Of a stretch of DNA of 64,000 bases, positions 37,301 through 46,487 are shown in pieces. Source of the stretch: Trogon surrucura (taxonomy: Eukaryota; Chordata; Aves; Trogoniformes; Trogonidae); assembly GCA_020746105.1 (NCBI GenBank), contig CM036618.1, positions 7,386,501 through 7,450,500 of the forward strand. The letters are read 5' to 3'. A model generated the notes under the pieces. It did no database searches and was not told the origin of the DNA. It worked only from the letters and a program-made list of their open reading frames with translations. Position numbers and translations under genes: made by a program. The first letter of the stretch is position 1. Every line of letters starts with the position of its first letter.

Positions 37301-40300
37301 ACCAGTCATTGCACATGGGGGTGGCCCCTCCAAGGCTCGGTGCGTGATGGTGGAAAGGACACTACCCCCCACAGCCCCCAGTCCCTACTCCTCACCGTGG
37401 CCGTTGCAGTAATAGATCCACTTCTCCCTGTTCTGCGTGGGCGTGGTGGACTTTTTCATAATAGCTTTTTCCACAATGGCACTGGGATCTTGCCTCGGTC
37501 CCTTCTTCAGAGTCCGTGAGCTCTTCCTGACACTGCAGACAACGATGACCACCAGGACCAGGAGCAGGAAGAGGACAATCATCCACGGCAAGTGTTCATT
37601 GATGTCAAAGTGCTGGTGGACGTTCTGTTGACCTCGCCGGGGGGGCTTGTACGGGGTGCTGGACTTCTCGCCTCCCACCATCTCCAGCGATGGTTGCTTT
37701 GCCAGTGCTTGGCTGGTCTGCTTGTGTTGGTAGCTCTGTGCCTGGCCGGTGGTGCCGGAGCCCGAGAGGGTCCGACCAACACCATCTGTCTCATTGGCCA
37801 AGGTTTCGTTGTAGTATCCTGTCAGCCCTGTCATGCCGCTGGACGCGCGTGGCGCTGGAGAGGGGACAAAATCGGGAACTGAAGAGTTTAGACCTGAAAA
37901 GGAGAGAGGAGTTCAGTGTCACAGCACTGGAGACATGATACGGCATCACATCACGGTCTAAGACCTGCCTGAGGATTTGCCTGGCCAGCAGACAGAAACC
38001 CAACGCCAGGCAGCAAGAAAATGAAGAGGTGAAGTTGAGGTTTGGCTGCGAGAACAGATGGGTACAGTTACAGAGGTAGGTTCAAGGTAAAATTGACCCT
38101 TGTTGGTTAAGGCTAGTGGCAGCTCATTAAAAAAAGTAAGTTATTAAACGCATGCTGTCGATCCCTCTTTGCCCCACACTCCATATTTCTCAGAAAATCT
38201 ACCTATTTGAGGGAGTTGCTTTTTCTTTCTTAGGTTTATGAACATCACTTTTACTCCAATTGTGGAATTTGGTATTTGGGCTAGAAACACATGACAATTT
38301 GGGGGCTTAGGATCTAACTGGATTTTGTTAAGAAAGCACAAACTTTTGTATCAGCACCGCAAGCAGCTGCAGGTGCAGCAGCTACAACAAAGGTTTCTGA
38401 AGCAACAAAAGCAACCAAACTTCCCCCTAGAAGCTACTTTCCATCTTTATTGAGCTTTCTTATCAACCAACAGCTTTCAGGTCTCAGCCAGATGCATGAC
38501 CAAAGCCTGGTGAGATGGGAAGGGCTGTTGTGACAAAAAAAACAGAGCTTGCTTTGGAAACTCAGCTTTTGAAGATCATGTCTTACCCCAGTTGAGTCAG
38601 AGAGCGGGTATAATCATCTGTGACGCAATTTTGCCTCTGATTTGATTACCCAAAACATTGACTGGGACACAAACAGAGAAAACACTTCAACTTTCATCTA
38701 ATTGCCTGCAGTTTATTTCAAAGTTCAGGGAACACCCTCCTGTCCTCTCCCAATGACACACCGACATATCAAGCTTTGAGACCTAACAAAGGAGAAGCAC
38801 TGAGAGTCTACAGCTGTCAACACTTCCTCACTATTGCATTCACCAGGTCAGGTGTACAGGTCACCAGAAGTCACCTTTTTCCTTATTTTTTTTGTTTTTT
38901 TAATAAAATGCCCAATTTGAGATCCTGTAAGGAGGCTGTTTCCCAGGGAGTGCCGAATACCACCTAAAACAGGGTCCCACAGCACCACTGCAACCAGCCA
39001 CAGCCAAAACTTCTCTATAAAGGCTGTGATGATCTATTTTTTCCAGTTAAACAAGAGAATGGGGAATGCAACCTGGTATTCAACCTGGCTCTCCCCACCA
39101 GTGGTAACTGACAGAAATCTCAAAGGTTACAGAAAAAATTTAAAGCACAGCCAAGGCTCCTGGAGGACTGTTTTGGAAATGGTGCCATTCAAGCCAATGT
39201 ACTGGCATGGTATAGGGCGAAATGAACCAGTGAAGGCACGGGCAGGAAAGCCATGAATTCATCAGGAAAGGAGTCTGATGGAGCAAAGCCCCACTCCCGC
39301 TGGGATTTTCCTGCTGCACCCTGCTCAGGTTTGCTAGAAACACACAGAGACTGGTGCCAGCACAACACATAAACGGTAAAAGTGGTCGGGAAAAGTGATG
39401 CCCTTACAGTCCAAACAGTAGGACAACCAGGAGTCCAACCACAACGACAGTCTCAGCGAAACTGATTATGTTAAACATGGTTTAACAAAAGCAAAGGCAA
39501 CCTGATGTACTCTGGAGTTGCCTTGTGCCAAGAAGCAAAAGCATCGTCCACGCTTTAGACCAGTGTGCCTAAAGAACCTAAAGCCAACGCTGACCAAGGC
39601 AGGAACACAATCCCACAACCAAAACCATGCCTGTGTTTCAGTGGTGAACATTACCTTTGGGAAGATGAGCAGTTGGTGGAACTTCGTGGGGCTCTTCACT
39701 CGCTTCGGTGCTTGACGAAGTCAAAGACGTGTTCGGGATTGACGCTGGAGAACCACAGATGTTGTCACTCTCCTTCGTCCCGGGTTTGACAACCACCATG
39801 TTTTTCGCAAAGCAGTCAGTGTATGTTTTGCACTTCATCACGCTAGAAGGCACATCAGAAAAGGTACCACGAGGGCACGGCTTGCACCTAACGTCTTCCG
39901 TCTCGGTTCCTTTCTTGCGGACGCCCCAGCCGACCGGGCACACCGTGTAAGGGACGCAGGTATCGTTCGTCTGAAACGTACCAGACAGGCAAGTGCACTC
40001 GCGGTCAGTCAAGGCAGTACAATGAGTTTTCTCAATCATTGGCAGTTCACAGGGGTTTCTACAAGGGTGGCACCGCTCTATGCCGTTCTCATGCTTAGTA
40101 AAAGTCCCATCTGGACAAGGGCTGCACTCTCTTAAGGTACTCTTCGTACAATGTTTAGACACGTAGGTTCCCGCGGGACATTTGTCGCAGATCAGCTCTT
40201 TGTTGGTGGCACGGTCGAGGTGGCGGTACTTGCTGGGGGAGAGGCTGATGGCATTCTGCTCGGAGGTCAGCTTCGACTGACCGTCTGCGGTGCCAAGGAG

Positions 40301-43300
40301 CACGAGCAGCTGGAAAACAGATGGGAGGTATTAGTCAACAACAGTGTGCGACCGGAGCCCTCTCTGCCAGCGACCCCTTGCAGGATCACAAGGGACGACC
40401 CAGAGCTGTGAGACCACGGAGATGTTTCTACACCCAGGAGTCGGAGCTCGGCAAGGCTGGGGTGGAAGAGAACCAGTGCAGACCACAGCACGCTCTCCAG
40501 ACACGTCACTGGCCATGGTTATAATTCCTTAAATTCGACACCACACTTCTCAGCGAGACTAAGCATCATTTACACTGCCACCCTGCCAGGGCAGTAAATA
40601 CTGCTAATTGTGTTTCAGCAGTACGTGCTACCTGGGCACCCCAGGAGAGTTCAGAGCAGCTTTGCATTTCAAGGCTGAGAGGCTCCAGCACAAGCCAGGC
40701 ATTTGCCAGAGAAGACAAAAAAAAAAACAACAAAAAAACAACCTACTCACAGGTGGCAGCTCTGACCTGTAAAACCTTCCTCCTCTGTATTTATTAATCT
40801 GCGCTTGTTCAAATAGTTACCTTGCTAAATAACACAAACCGGGATGAAATCCAGGCTGGTAGGTACGACCAGGCTATTTCGCAGCCCCTCTGCCCTTCCG
40901 TGATGTTTTATGACCAAGAGCAGGGTTTGGTGAGACCACAAAGGATGTTCTGCTTCAAGCCTCTAACCACATCTGAGCCCACTTTAAACGGGACACATTA
41001 GCAACAGGAGAGGAAACTCGATGCTATTTTTAAGCTCTTGAAGGAGCTCTGCTGTAATTCAGTTCCTCATTGCATCAGATACAGGTAAAAGGTCTCCAGT
41101 TTATTCAGGCACTGAGCTGCACCCAGCTGGGTTTGGCTAGACGATGGCTACAAATCAGTTTCTCGCTACCTATTTCCAATCCTGGGGCTTTATTCCCTTA
41201 ATTTCTTTGCATCAAAGCTGCTCCAGCTCCACGAGAAGCTCCAGCTACCAAGCAGGACCTTTGCCTCCTCCAGAAGACTTCTGGTCCATGGATATAATGT
41301 CAATTATGTCAGCAGAGATATGACGCCAAGAACAAAAGGCATATCAAAAAAAAGGTTGACACAACCTCAAACAACATGAAAAGCAATGGAAGAAAAAAAA
41401 AAACCAAAACAAACCCACATTTTCAAACAGCTGCAGGTTGAGTTAGGAGGAAGAGAGAGGAACGAGCCAACATCACCTTGAATTTCCAAAGGCTTTCCTC
41501 TACTGAAAGAATAAGGACCAAAGAACCAAATGCTTTTGAACTGCACAAGGAGGCACAGAAATCACTTGGCTATGTTATACAAGCCCTCGTCTCTTGCTCT
41601 GCTCCTTATGCCGGGCTACCAGCCAACAAGAATATATTCAGAAGGGGAAAAAGAAGATGAAAAAAAATAAAAAAGCCTCCCGACAACATGACTCTGCAGA
41701 AGGCACATCGCGGCAGAGCCACAAGCTGCGCCGCGTCATTTTTTGGTGCAGTCTCTCGCTTCCCGGAAACACACAGCACATTTCTGTTTCACCTGCTAAA
41801 TAATTCACAGCTTGGGATTTGTACAAAACACTTCAATTTTTTTTTTATTTTTTTTTTACCTCCTGAAGCAGCAATTACAGATCAGGCAGAAGCAGGCAAG
41901 CCCGCAGGAGTTGATGAGGATCCTGCAGCGGCCAGGCTAATTACGACACGTCAAATTAAAAAAGCGGGGTTGCCCTGGCAGGCAGCAAAAGCTTACGGGG
42001 TGCATTTTATTTTTCCCCTCCCCTAAGACATGATTTAACGAAGCGCTTAGCCGGCTCTAAGGAGACCTGCCGCCGCCCTGTAATCTTCATGACGCAACCC
42101 TGAACGAACAAACCAGACACAGCAGGATCCAGCTCCTCGAGGTTGCATGGGGGGGGGGGGTCACCCGAGTTACTCATCCTCCTCTCCGTGTCAGCTCCGA
42201 GTGGGACACGGTGTCGGGAAAGGCAGGACAGGCAGTGGCTCTTCCGCTTCACCAGAGCTGAGCTGCGAGCTGCCACCTCAGAACCCCAATTTCTATTTCT
42301 CCATCGAGAGAAATTCAAACCACCAAGCTACAAGCAGGGGCTACAGTTCCCCTTCTTTTCTCCCTTTTCTTCACACCTCCAGCATCTTTTCATCACTCAT
42401 CCAGGGAATTAAAGCCAGTGGGACGTGCACTACCATAGCACTATAGTTGTTTTCTGTTGGGACATGCACTACCATAACCATTGTGGGTTTGTTTTTTTTT
42501 AAAAAAAAACCCTATCAAGCAAAGTGGCACTGGCACTTCCGAACATCTCCAGATCTTTTGCTGCACATGCACTTCCAAGCTTGGAGGCAACAGCGAGTCC
42601 CAGTGGAGGAGGGCCAAGCACCTTTATTTGCTAATGAGCAAACTGAGCTATTTATTCAGGTTGGTACTTTTGGTCCCTAAAAGAATCCAGCTGCTGAGGT
42701 TTCATGGCTGGCACCACTCAGATTTCTTAAAGAGAAGGCCAGGAGCAGCAGGACATCTTCAACAAAAAGAGGAGTCTGCTGGTTTGGTCCCTCATCCCCA
42801 GGACCGTCGAGCAACATGCAAAACTAGACCCTTCTGGCCGATACACCCACTTTCAGCGGCAAAAACAACAGAGCCACTGGATTTCAGTTGGTTACTCCAA
42901 TACCAACGGAAGCGTATAGGGTAATAAAAAACACTGAAAAAAAGGAATCAGTGCAAGACAACACTAAAGAGAAGATTTGATTTCAAGCCATTTTGCTGCT
43001 GCTCTCCATACCCAGCACAGGAGCAGCTCTTGACATCTTGACATCGGGGTGACCACGATCCCGAAGAACATCCCCAGTTGGGCACCGATGTCCTGCACCG
43101 CCGCCTTCACCTTCCAGCGTGTGGAGGTTTTATGGAAAGTAAATCAGGCTGGGAAACATGCTCATCTTCACCTCCCAACATTGGGGAAATGGCTCAGACA
43201 AGGGGATCTTCACGCTTGGCTGCAAATAAACCCTCAAGCCAGTGGCACCCTGCAGCCCACATGGGCATGACCCACCCTACCACCACCCAACTCGGTGATT

Positions 43301-46026
43301 CCACCTCAAAGGTCACACCTACACTGTGCCTCCCTAACCTTCTTAAACAACCGCATGATGTTGGAGAAATCGGATGGGCAATTTTCACAGTAAATGGTTT
43401 TAAGGAGGTCCACGAGCTTTCTGTGCATGCGTGTCGGGGCTGCAGCTGGGAATCAAAAAGCTCATTCGGAACCCATGAGTCAAAACACCAGCAGAAAGTT
43501 GGTGGCTCAACAGGCATTTGCATCCTGGAACGGGGTGACACCTTGAGACAGTCATAACCTTGGGCTGTGCCTGCGGAAAGGCAGCGATAAGCCTCCCACA
43601 GAAAAAAAAAAAAGAGATGGAAAAAAAAGAGAAAAGAAGGCAAAAGCCAGCTAAATGCAAGGCACTCGATCCCAGTAGAGAGGAGAGAGAAGAGAGCTGT
43701 AAGCAAACAAGGACCAATAGTGCTAAACCAATACTCTGGAAAATGTTGCAGAGCAAAACCAGCAGAATTTGGTAGAAAAGGCAGCTAGGTCCATGGCGAT
43801 GCCTTGGCACGGGGTCGGGCTGCCCTTCCCAAAGGTCAGCTGCACCCTCCACGGACCAGCACCAGGAAGTCGCTTGCGACATTAAAGGAGAAAAAAGCAA
43901 AAATTATGAAACAAACCCAGAAAGACAAATAAACTGGTCTGGAAGTTTTACGGTAACTTTGCAGACAGGAGGAGCCCATCTCCTGTCCCGCTCACTGTAA
44001 AAAGGATCAAGTTACACCAACTGCTTGTGAGGAGAGTATCGAGAGCAAAGCAAGTTTCTGCTTCTTGCAACACGACCAACTATTTCAGCTGGTTTGGGGT
44101 TTGTGAAACTGAGAGTCCAGGGCTTACCCTGCTCAGCAGTTCCTTTACTACGTCTCCAGAGTGAAAGGCAGGCAGGCGAGCACACCAAAACAGCAGCACC
44201 ACCCGGCACATCTGGACCCCACGAGGGAAAATCCAGCAGCTATTCCTGCAGCCAGTGCTGGCCAGAGCTCGCAAGCATCCCCGGTTTTGCTCCAAGCAGA
44301 TTAAATCCCCCAAGCTCTCAAAAGCTTCGAGTCCAAACAAGGCGACACCGCACCGGTTCGAGGCATGGGACTTGGGGAGATGGTGGAATATACCTTGCGG
44401 CAGCTGGCGGGTGCCCTAAACCTATGCCAAGAAAGGGAAATGACGACCAACGCCAGCCTTACGCAACCAAGTGGCTACCACTCAAAAAACCCAAGCGTTT
44501 GTTGCACCAGTAAGAGATCCACCAAGTACTGAACTGATCACGCTTCCACCGGGCTGGTAAGACATTAACTCCTTGTGGGGCCAAAAGGGAGTCGCCCAAA
44601 ATTTTGGAGGTGTCAGATGAAGAAACCCTGGCCTGTGGCCAAGGGAGCATCTTGCCAGCTCAGGACCAAATGGGAGTTTGGTCCTACAACTCGTTGGCTC
44701 ATACAGTGAGCACACACAGTGGTCTGAGTACATGTGTGCAGAAGCAATACACGCGCATTTGCTTGATCTCAACTTCGTTTTCCAAATCTGCTGCTGTATT
44801 TCCCCACGTTTTTATATCACGTTTTTTTTCCCCCCTCTTCCTCTATACCCGCCATTCCCGACTAACCTCCAGGATCCCAGCTGGAGCTCCGTATCTCGAG
44901 CTCCCCATCAGCATCTCATCTTCCAGACGTGCAGCAGCACTCGCCTCTCCCAGCGGGAAACCGGCGCTCGGGAGCACCCAGCTGGCACCACGCACTGATC
45001 TCTGCTGCTCTGCCGCTGCACAAAGTTAGCCTTCGCCTTCAAAGCAATGAGCCTGTTTCCTGCTTAATGCTCCCCAAGCTTTAGATTTATTTTTTTTGTT
45101 TACTCGGAGTCCTGTCAAGCCAGCACCAGCTTGCTAAGATCCACCTTGAGTTCAAGAGCAAGTGCACTCCTCGGTTACACAACCCAGCCGCAGCAGCTGC
45201 GGCTTGTGCCTGACACACCGAATTACCATCTCTCCCCAAAAAAGGGCTAGGATGCAGCCCTAAAGCGCTCATTGGGATGGGCCCTACCTGGGAAGGTAAA
45301 CCTGGAGGCAAACCCGCCAGAAATAAATTCCGTGTTAAGCCAAGGCAGCTGCCTGCAATTAGCAATGGTGAGTTTTGCTGCCTGTCCAAAGCATGGCAAG
45401 GAAAGCAGCTGTGGGAGGGTAAAGGGATGGATAAAGGGATGGATGGAGGAAGGAAAGGGGGGAAGCAGGGAAACCAGCCCCGTGCCAAGCTTCGGGAGCG
45501 GGGCAGGGGGGCGAACCAAGGATCCGCTCGGATCTGGAGGTGTGCTCGGCCCTGGATGAAGCCTCCGGGCAGGATGCCGCCCTGCGCCTGCCTGCAGTAA
45601 AATGGGGATGGAGAGGATGGAGCAGCGGGGCGCACTGCGCCCAGCCGGAGCTCGCTGCCGGGGCCGGGGGGTGCAGCTGCTGCGGCCGGCGGCACCCCCC
45701 GCGGAAGGCAGAGGGGAGCTCGGCGCCGCGGAGGCAGGGGCGCAGCAGGATACCCAAATCCATGCATAACCCCCAAAACACGCCTCTGCCTACCTGCCCA
45801 CCCCCCAAGCGGGCAGCCCCGCACTGCACCACATCCATATCCCTCCCCCCCCCCATCGCCACGCCGCGGACACGCGGATCTTGCGCGGGCGGCGCCGCTG
45901 CCCCCGCGGAGCGCGCAGGGACGGACCGACCGACACCCCCCCCCCCGCTCCCCGCCCCTCGCACACACTCACCATGAGGAAGCCGGCGAAGGCGGCAGCG
46001 CTCCGGCACGCCGCCGCGGCCCCCAT
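10110..46026 (-). CDS. TNFRSF21: TNFRSF21 (death receptor 6), whole coding span, six exons joined
   Basis: Single-pass type I membrane receptor of the TNF receptor superfamily. In mammals it is known to signal through a cytoplasmic death domain to JNK, NF-kB and apoptosis, to bind N-terminal APP, and to act in axon pruning and T-helper balance. The exons found here join at 46026-45973, 40309-39655, 37893-37396, 22010-21745, 11461-11248 and 10339-10110, all on the minus strand with GT-AG borders. Junction phases are 0,1,1,0,1 and agree throughout. The sum is 1917 nt, 638 residues. Order: signal peptide 1 to about 28, cysteine-rich domains about 46-207, Ser/Thr-rich stalk, transmembrane helix about 341-356, death domain about 403-486, proline-rich linker, conserved C-terminal tail. 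The match to human DR6 is from memory but covers every exon. No disrupting change was seen. An optional 54-nt exon is listed separately. Confidence 0.96.
10340..11247 (-). other. TNFRSF21 intron 5
   Basis: 908 bp, from donor GTACCA at the 11247 end to acceptor CTCCAG at 10340. Apart from short A-runs I see no repeat or coding feature in it. Confidence 0.85.
11248..11461 (-). CDS. TNFRSF21: TNFRSF21 coding exon 5: proline-rich cytoplasmic linker
   Basis: 214 nt, phase 0 in and phase 1 out. The acceptor is CCCTGCAAAG before GTGGAAGG, and the donor is CAAAG followed by GTACCA. The exon encodes [20 protein letters not shown] and then [20 protein letters not shown], ending [20 protein letters not shown] and [10 protein letters not shown]. 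The Ser-Pro repeats are possible proline-directed kinase sites. [12 protein letters not shown] and SSALSR-GSFITK are hallmark blocks of the DR6 tail. The middle, after SPTPSP, is diverged from and slightly shorter than the human sequence as I recall it. The final G joins the next exon to make Glu. Confidence 0.95.
13772..13825 (-). CDS. TNFRSF21: candidate 54-nt cassette exon of TNFRSF21
   Basis: Eighteen codons reading [18 protein letters not shown]. They are preceded by a pyrimidine/TG-rich tract ending TGTGTGCAG and followed by the donor AAG then GTGAGAA. The stretch is 54 nt, starts and ends in phase 0, and lies in intron 4, where exon 4 ends and exon 5 begins in phase 0. It can therefore be included or skipped without shifting the frame. 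Included, it would place a Gln-rich segment between the death domain and the proline-rich linker, giving 656 residues. I do not recall an equivalent in the human protein. The support is only splice signals and phase; no homology is available to me, so it could be chance. Confidence 0.5.
14125..14251 (-). mobile_element. CR1 LINE 3' fragment, short
   Basis: CACAGAATCACAGAATGTT, GGTTGGAAGGGACC, TCATCTAGTCCAACCTCC and GCGTCCAGGCGGGTTTTGAG define an antisense CR1 3' end of only about 127 bp. It sits on the gene strand in intron 4. Confidence 0.88.
15433..15670 (-). mobile_element. CR1 LINE 3' fragment, somewhat diverged
   Basis: GAGTCACAGAACGTTAGAGG, then TCATCTAGTCCAACTCCC, then GGTTTTGAAAGTCTCCAGAG, ending in a diverged CAGAAAAAGAAGTATTTCC region. 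Same subfamily as the copy at 5213 but more worn. Noncoding. Confidence 0.8.
17660..18425 (-). mobile_element. CR1 LINE with long reverse transcriptase remnant
   Basis: The octamer end ATAGAATCATAGAATAG starts at 17660. On the minus strand an open frame of 205 codons (18380-17763) covers the C-terminal part of CR1 ORF2: [71 protein letters not shown]. The open frame suggests a fairly young insertion. It is truncated at the 5' end, just past GCATGGGGTTG-like sequence. A 20-bp unit (CAACCATTAACCCTACACTA) is tandemly doubled at 17712-17751. Confidence 0.93.
18492..18665 (+). mobile_element. CR1 LINE 3' fragment, sense strand
   Basis: GTACTGGAACAGGTTGCCCA, AGTTGTGGATGTCCCCTCC, AGCAGTCTGATCTAGTGGG and GGTCCCTTCCAACCCAAATC. 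Its 3' end abuts, tail to tail, the next element on the other strand; the two share ATCATAGAATCA. Confidence 0.88.
18660..19045 (-). mobile_element. CR1 LINE 3' fragment, antisense
   Basis: Starts with ATCATAGAATCAGAATTGTC, continues AAGGGACCTTAAAGATCATC and CCCATCCAGCCTGGCCTTAA, and ends around GTAGGCCCCCTTAAGATACT. It is close to the copy at 24684, but it extends about 70 bp further into the element. The end at 19022-19060 reads ATTCTACGATTTTATGAT, which resembles the tail of another CR1-type copy. Confidence 0.88.
21745..22010 (-). CDS. TNFRSF21: TNFRSF21 coding exon 4: death domain
   Basis: 266 nt, residues 403-491 counting the split glycine. The acceptor is CCCCACAG before GCATTGAC, and the donor is ACGCCG followed by GTAATG (phase 0). 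The exon encodes almost all of the six-helix death domain: [20 protein letters not shown], then [17 protein letters not shown], and ending in [22 protein letters not shown]. In this family the domain recruits TRADD-type adaptors. It sits directly after the membrane, as in mammalian DR6 and unlike most death receptors, which carry the domain near their C-terminus. The final residue is Pro; human has Gln at this place as I recall. Confidence 0.96.
22747..23385 (-). mobile_element. CR1 LINE with open reverse transcriptase remnant
   Basis: The antisense CR1 begins near ATCACAGGATGTGAGGGG. An open frame of 188 codons (23387-22821) encodes the ORF2 C-terminus: [80 protein letters not shown]. It matches the copy at 5213 closely, but its frame is intact, so it may be younger. 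5' truncated near 23385. Confidence 0.93.
23703..24295. repeat. AT-rich microsatellite field (TATA-type, with CA/GT runs)
   Basis: Nearly 600 bp made up of TATATA, TATCTC/TATTTC and ATACAC units, ending in a (CA)8 run at 24274-24290. The open frames of Ile/Tyr-rich sequence here are artefacts. It lies in intron 3, directly beyond the CR1 at 22747-23385. Confidence 0.9.
24684..24990 (-). mobile_element. CR1 LINE 3' fragment
   Basis: TCATAGAATCATAGAACTGT, AAGGGACCTTAAAGATCATC, CCTGCCATGGGCAGGGACAT and GAACTTCTTCCTAATGTCC. It stops at GGTTCAGGAGGGACAGGG, followed by an A-rich stretch. Same subfamily as the element at 18660. Confidence 0.9.
25668..25720. repeat. short inverted repeat (18-bp arms)
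   Basis: AGATAATGACTTATGCAC (25668-25685) and GTGCATAAGTCGTTATCT (25703-25720) are reverse complements with one mismatch, which pairs as G:T in one strand's RNA. The loop is 17 nt. A third AGTGCATAA follows at 25722. Function unknown. Confidence 0.75.
29265..30142 (+). mobile_element. CR1 LINE, sense strand, interrupted by a SINE
   Basis: Starts near AAATGAGGAGGTTCAGAAGA and runs through TCTTGCACCTGGGTCGGGGT, GGACATGAGCCAGCAATG, AGGTTGGAGAAGAGAAAGCT and GGTCTTTTCCAACCCCAAAC to TTCTCATGATTCTAAC. The ORF2 C-terminal region is recognisable ([17 protein letters not shown]) but broken by stop codons and frame changes. A SINE copy sits inside at 29786-29916. Confidence 0.9.
29786..29916 (+). mobile_element. 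tRNA-derived SINE with CR1 tail, copy 2 (5' truncated), nested in CR1
   Basis: It begins inside the tRNA part with GTGGGTTCGATTCCCATTCG (B box intact). The same linker as copy 1 follows (TCCTCATGTGTTGCCTGATC), then the CR1-type tail CAACCTAGGCCATTCTATGA. The host CR1 resumes with AGACTGGACATGAAG directly after. GATTT is present on both sides (29781-29785 and 29917-29921), as expected for a target duplication. The A box and 5' half of the tRNA are missing. Confidence 0.82.
37396..37893 (-). CDS. TNFRSF21: TNFRSF21 coding exon 3: stalk, transmembrane helix, juxtamembrane
   Basis: 498 nt, phase 1 in and phase 1 out. The acceptor is CTCCTTTTCAG before GTCTAAAC, and the donor is CACG followed by GTGAGG. 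The first two thirds encode an extracellular stalk rich in Ser, Thr, Gln and Gly, with N-glycosylation sequons near residues 239, 265 and 270. The helix [16 protein letters not shown] (about 341-356) follows the motif DINEHLPW. Next is a basic juxtamembrane segment ([18 protein letters not shown]), which stops transfer and sets the topology. The exon ends at WIYYCNGH, leading into the death domain. From DINEHLPW onward the sequence is nearly the same as the human protein as I recall it, while the stalk is clearly diverged and shorter. Confidence 0.95.
37894..39654 (-). other. TNFRSF21 intron 2
   Basis: 1.76 kb, from donor GTAATG at the 39654 end to acceptor TTTTCAG at 37894. No repeat family or other exon was recognised in it. 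Confidence 0.85.
39655..40309 (-). CDS. TNFRSF21: TNFRSF21 coding exon 2: cysteine-rich ligand-binding domains
   Basis: 655 nt, residues 19-236 plus one base. The acceptor is TTTTCCAG before CTGCTCGTG, and the donor is AAAG followed by GTAATG. The exon begins with the end of the signal peptide ([10 protein letters not shown], cleavage probably near residue 26-28). It then holds the TNFR cysteine-rich repeats, with cysteines at 59, 62, 72, 80, 83, 98, 101, 105, 115, 123 and 125 and further ones after that. The stretch [20 protein letters not shown] is diagnostic for DR6. An N-glycosylation sequon (NDT) lies near residue 133. After the last CRD comes a Ser/Thr/Glu-rich stalk ([15 protein letters not shown]). 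Conservation with the mammalian protein is highest in CRD3-4. Confidence 0.96.
40310..45972 (-). other. TNFRSF21 intron 1
   Basis: 5.66 kb, from donor GTGAGT next to exon 1 to acceptor TTCCAG at 40310. The first few hundred bases are part of the CpG island. It contains no CR1 that I can see, unlike introns 3 and 4. It holds a G12 run at 42149-42160 and an imperfect doubled unit at about 42418-42490 around TGCACTACCATA. Confidence 0.85.
42418..42490. repeat. imperfect tandem duplication, about 40 bp
   Basis: GTGGGACGTGCACTACCATA and TTGGGACATGCACTACCATA begin two adjacent, diverged units in intron 1. No known element. Confidence 0.55.
45973..46026 (-). CDS. TNFRSF21: TNFRSF21 coding exon 1: signal peptide N-terminus
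   Basis: Eighteen codons ([18 protein letters not shown]), followed by the donor GTGAGT. The ATG at 46026-46024 sits in GCGGCCACCATGG, a perfect Kozak context. The reading frame stays open upstream but has no in-frame ATG; the upstream initiator-like codon at 46305 is a GTG. This start is therefore preferred. The exon ends in phase 0, and exon 2 continues the hydrophobic core (LLVLLG), so the signal peptide is split by intron 1. The mammalian leader is longer, as I recall, and little conserved. Exon 1 lies inside the CpG island. Confidence 0.9.
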
Positions 46027-46132
46027 GGTGGCCGCCGGGGTTGGCGGGGAGGGGGTGGGGGGCGAGGAACCGAGCCGGAGCCCGGCGCCGCCGCGCAGGG
46101 CAGCGGGGGGGCTGCAGGCGAGACGCTGCCCG

Positions 46133-46195
46133 TCACGCCGCGGGGCGAGGGGCCGGCGGCGGCCGGCGGGGAGGGCGGGGGGCGCGGGTGCCCAT
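46133..46195 (-). CDS. possible uORF in the TNFRSF21 leader (20 codons)
   Basis: An ATG at 46195-46193 in the strong context GCCGCCATGGG opens a 20-residue Pro/Arg-rich frame. The frame ends at TGA 46135-46133, about 107 nt before the main start and out of frame with it. It matters only if transcription starts upstream of 46195, which is plausible but unproven. The peptide looks like ordinary GC-rich translation. Confidence 0.3.
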   Translation of the reverse strand: MGTRAPRPPRRPPPAPRPAA

Positions 46196-46418
46196 GGCGG
46201 CGGGCCGGGGCCGGGGCCGGGCGGGGCGGGGGCCCTCCGCCCGCCGCGCTCCCACCTGCCTGCGGGGCCGCCGGCTGCGCACTGCCGCGGCGGGGCGGCG
46301 CGCACGTGGGGCGGCGCGGCGGGGGCGGGGCGCCCTTTGTGGCGTCACCCCGGGCTCGCGCAAAAGCCGGCGTGCGAGGGCGCCCCCCCGCCCTCCCCGC
46401 GCAGCGCCGAGCGGCGCC

Positions 46419-46475
46419 CACACCCCCTCACCCCCCCCATCCCCCCCTCATCCCCCCCTCTCATCCCCCACACAC
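46419..46475 (-). repeat. G-run tract with quadruplex potential upstream of the promoter
   Basis: The plus strand shows repeated runs of 5-8 C separated by short AT-containing spacers. The gene strand therefore has at least four G-runs of five or more in under 60 nt, which meets the usual pattern for G-quadruplex formation. It lies directly upstream of the CpG island. Confidence 0.6.
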
Positions 46476-46487
46476 ACAGCCCGTAGC

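Larger units (their letters stand above)
22011..37395 (-). other. TNFRSF21 intron 3
   Basis: 15.4 kb, from donor GTGAGG at the 37395 end to acceptor CCCCACAG at 22011. It contains CR1 copies at 22747, 24684 and 29265 (the last with a nested SINE), the AT-rich microsatellite field at 23703-24295 and an inverted repeat at 25668-25720. In 25730-29260 and 30145-37395 I see no repeat family or exon I can name. Confidence 0.85.
45590..46430 (-). promoter_or_regulatory. CpG-island promoter of TNFRSF21
   Basis: Very GC-rich and CpG-dense DNA surrounds exon 1, in sharp contrast to both flanks. GC boxes suited to Sp1/KLF proteins are at about 46221-46231 and 46321-46330. A GCGTCACC half-CRE-like word lies near 46342-46349. 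I see no clear TATA box, so dispersed initiation is likely. The transcription start cannot be placed exactly but should lie between about 46050 and 46400. Confidence 0.75.

Noticed and set aside
45087-45968. 293-codon minus-strand open frame
   Set aside because: It is GC-rich sequence of intron 1 just inside the TNFRSF21 donor site, with no similarity to a known protein and low-complexity composition.
46303-46305. Upstream in-frame start for TNFRSF21
   Set aside because: The codon is GTG and would add 93 GC-rich residues before the signal peptide. The ATG at 46026 has a perfect Kozak context and gives a proper leader.
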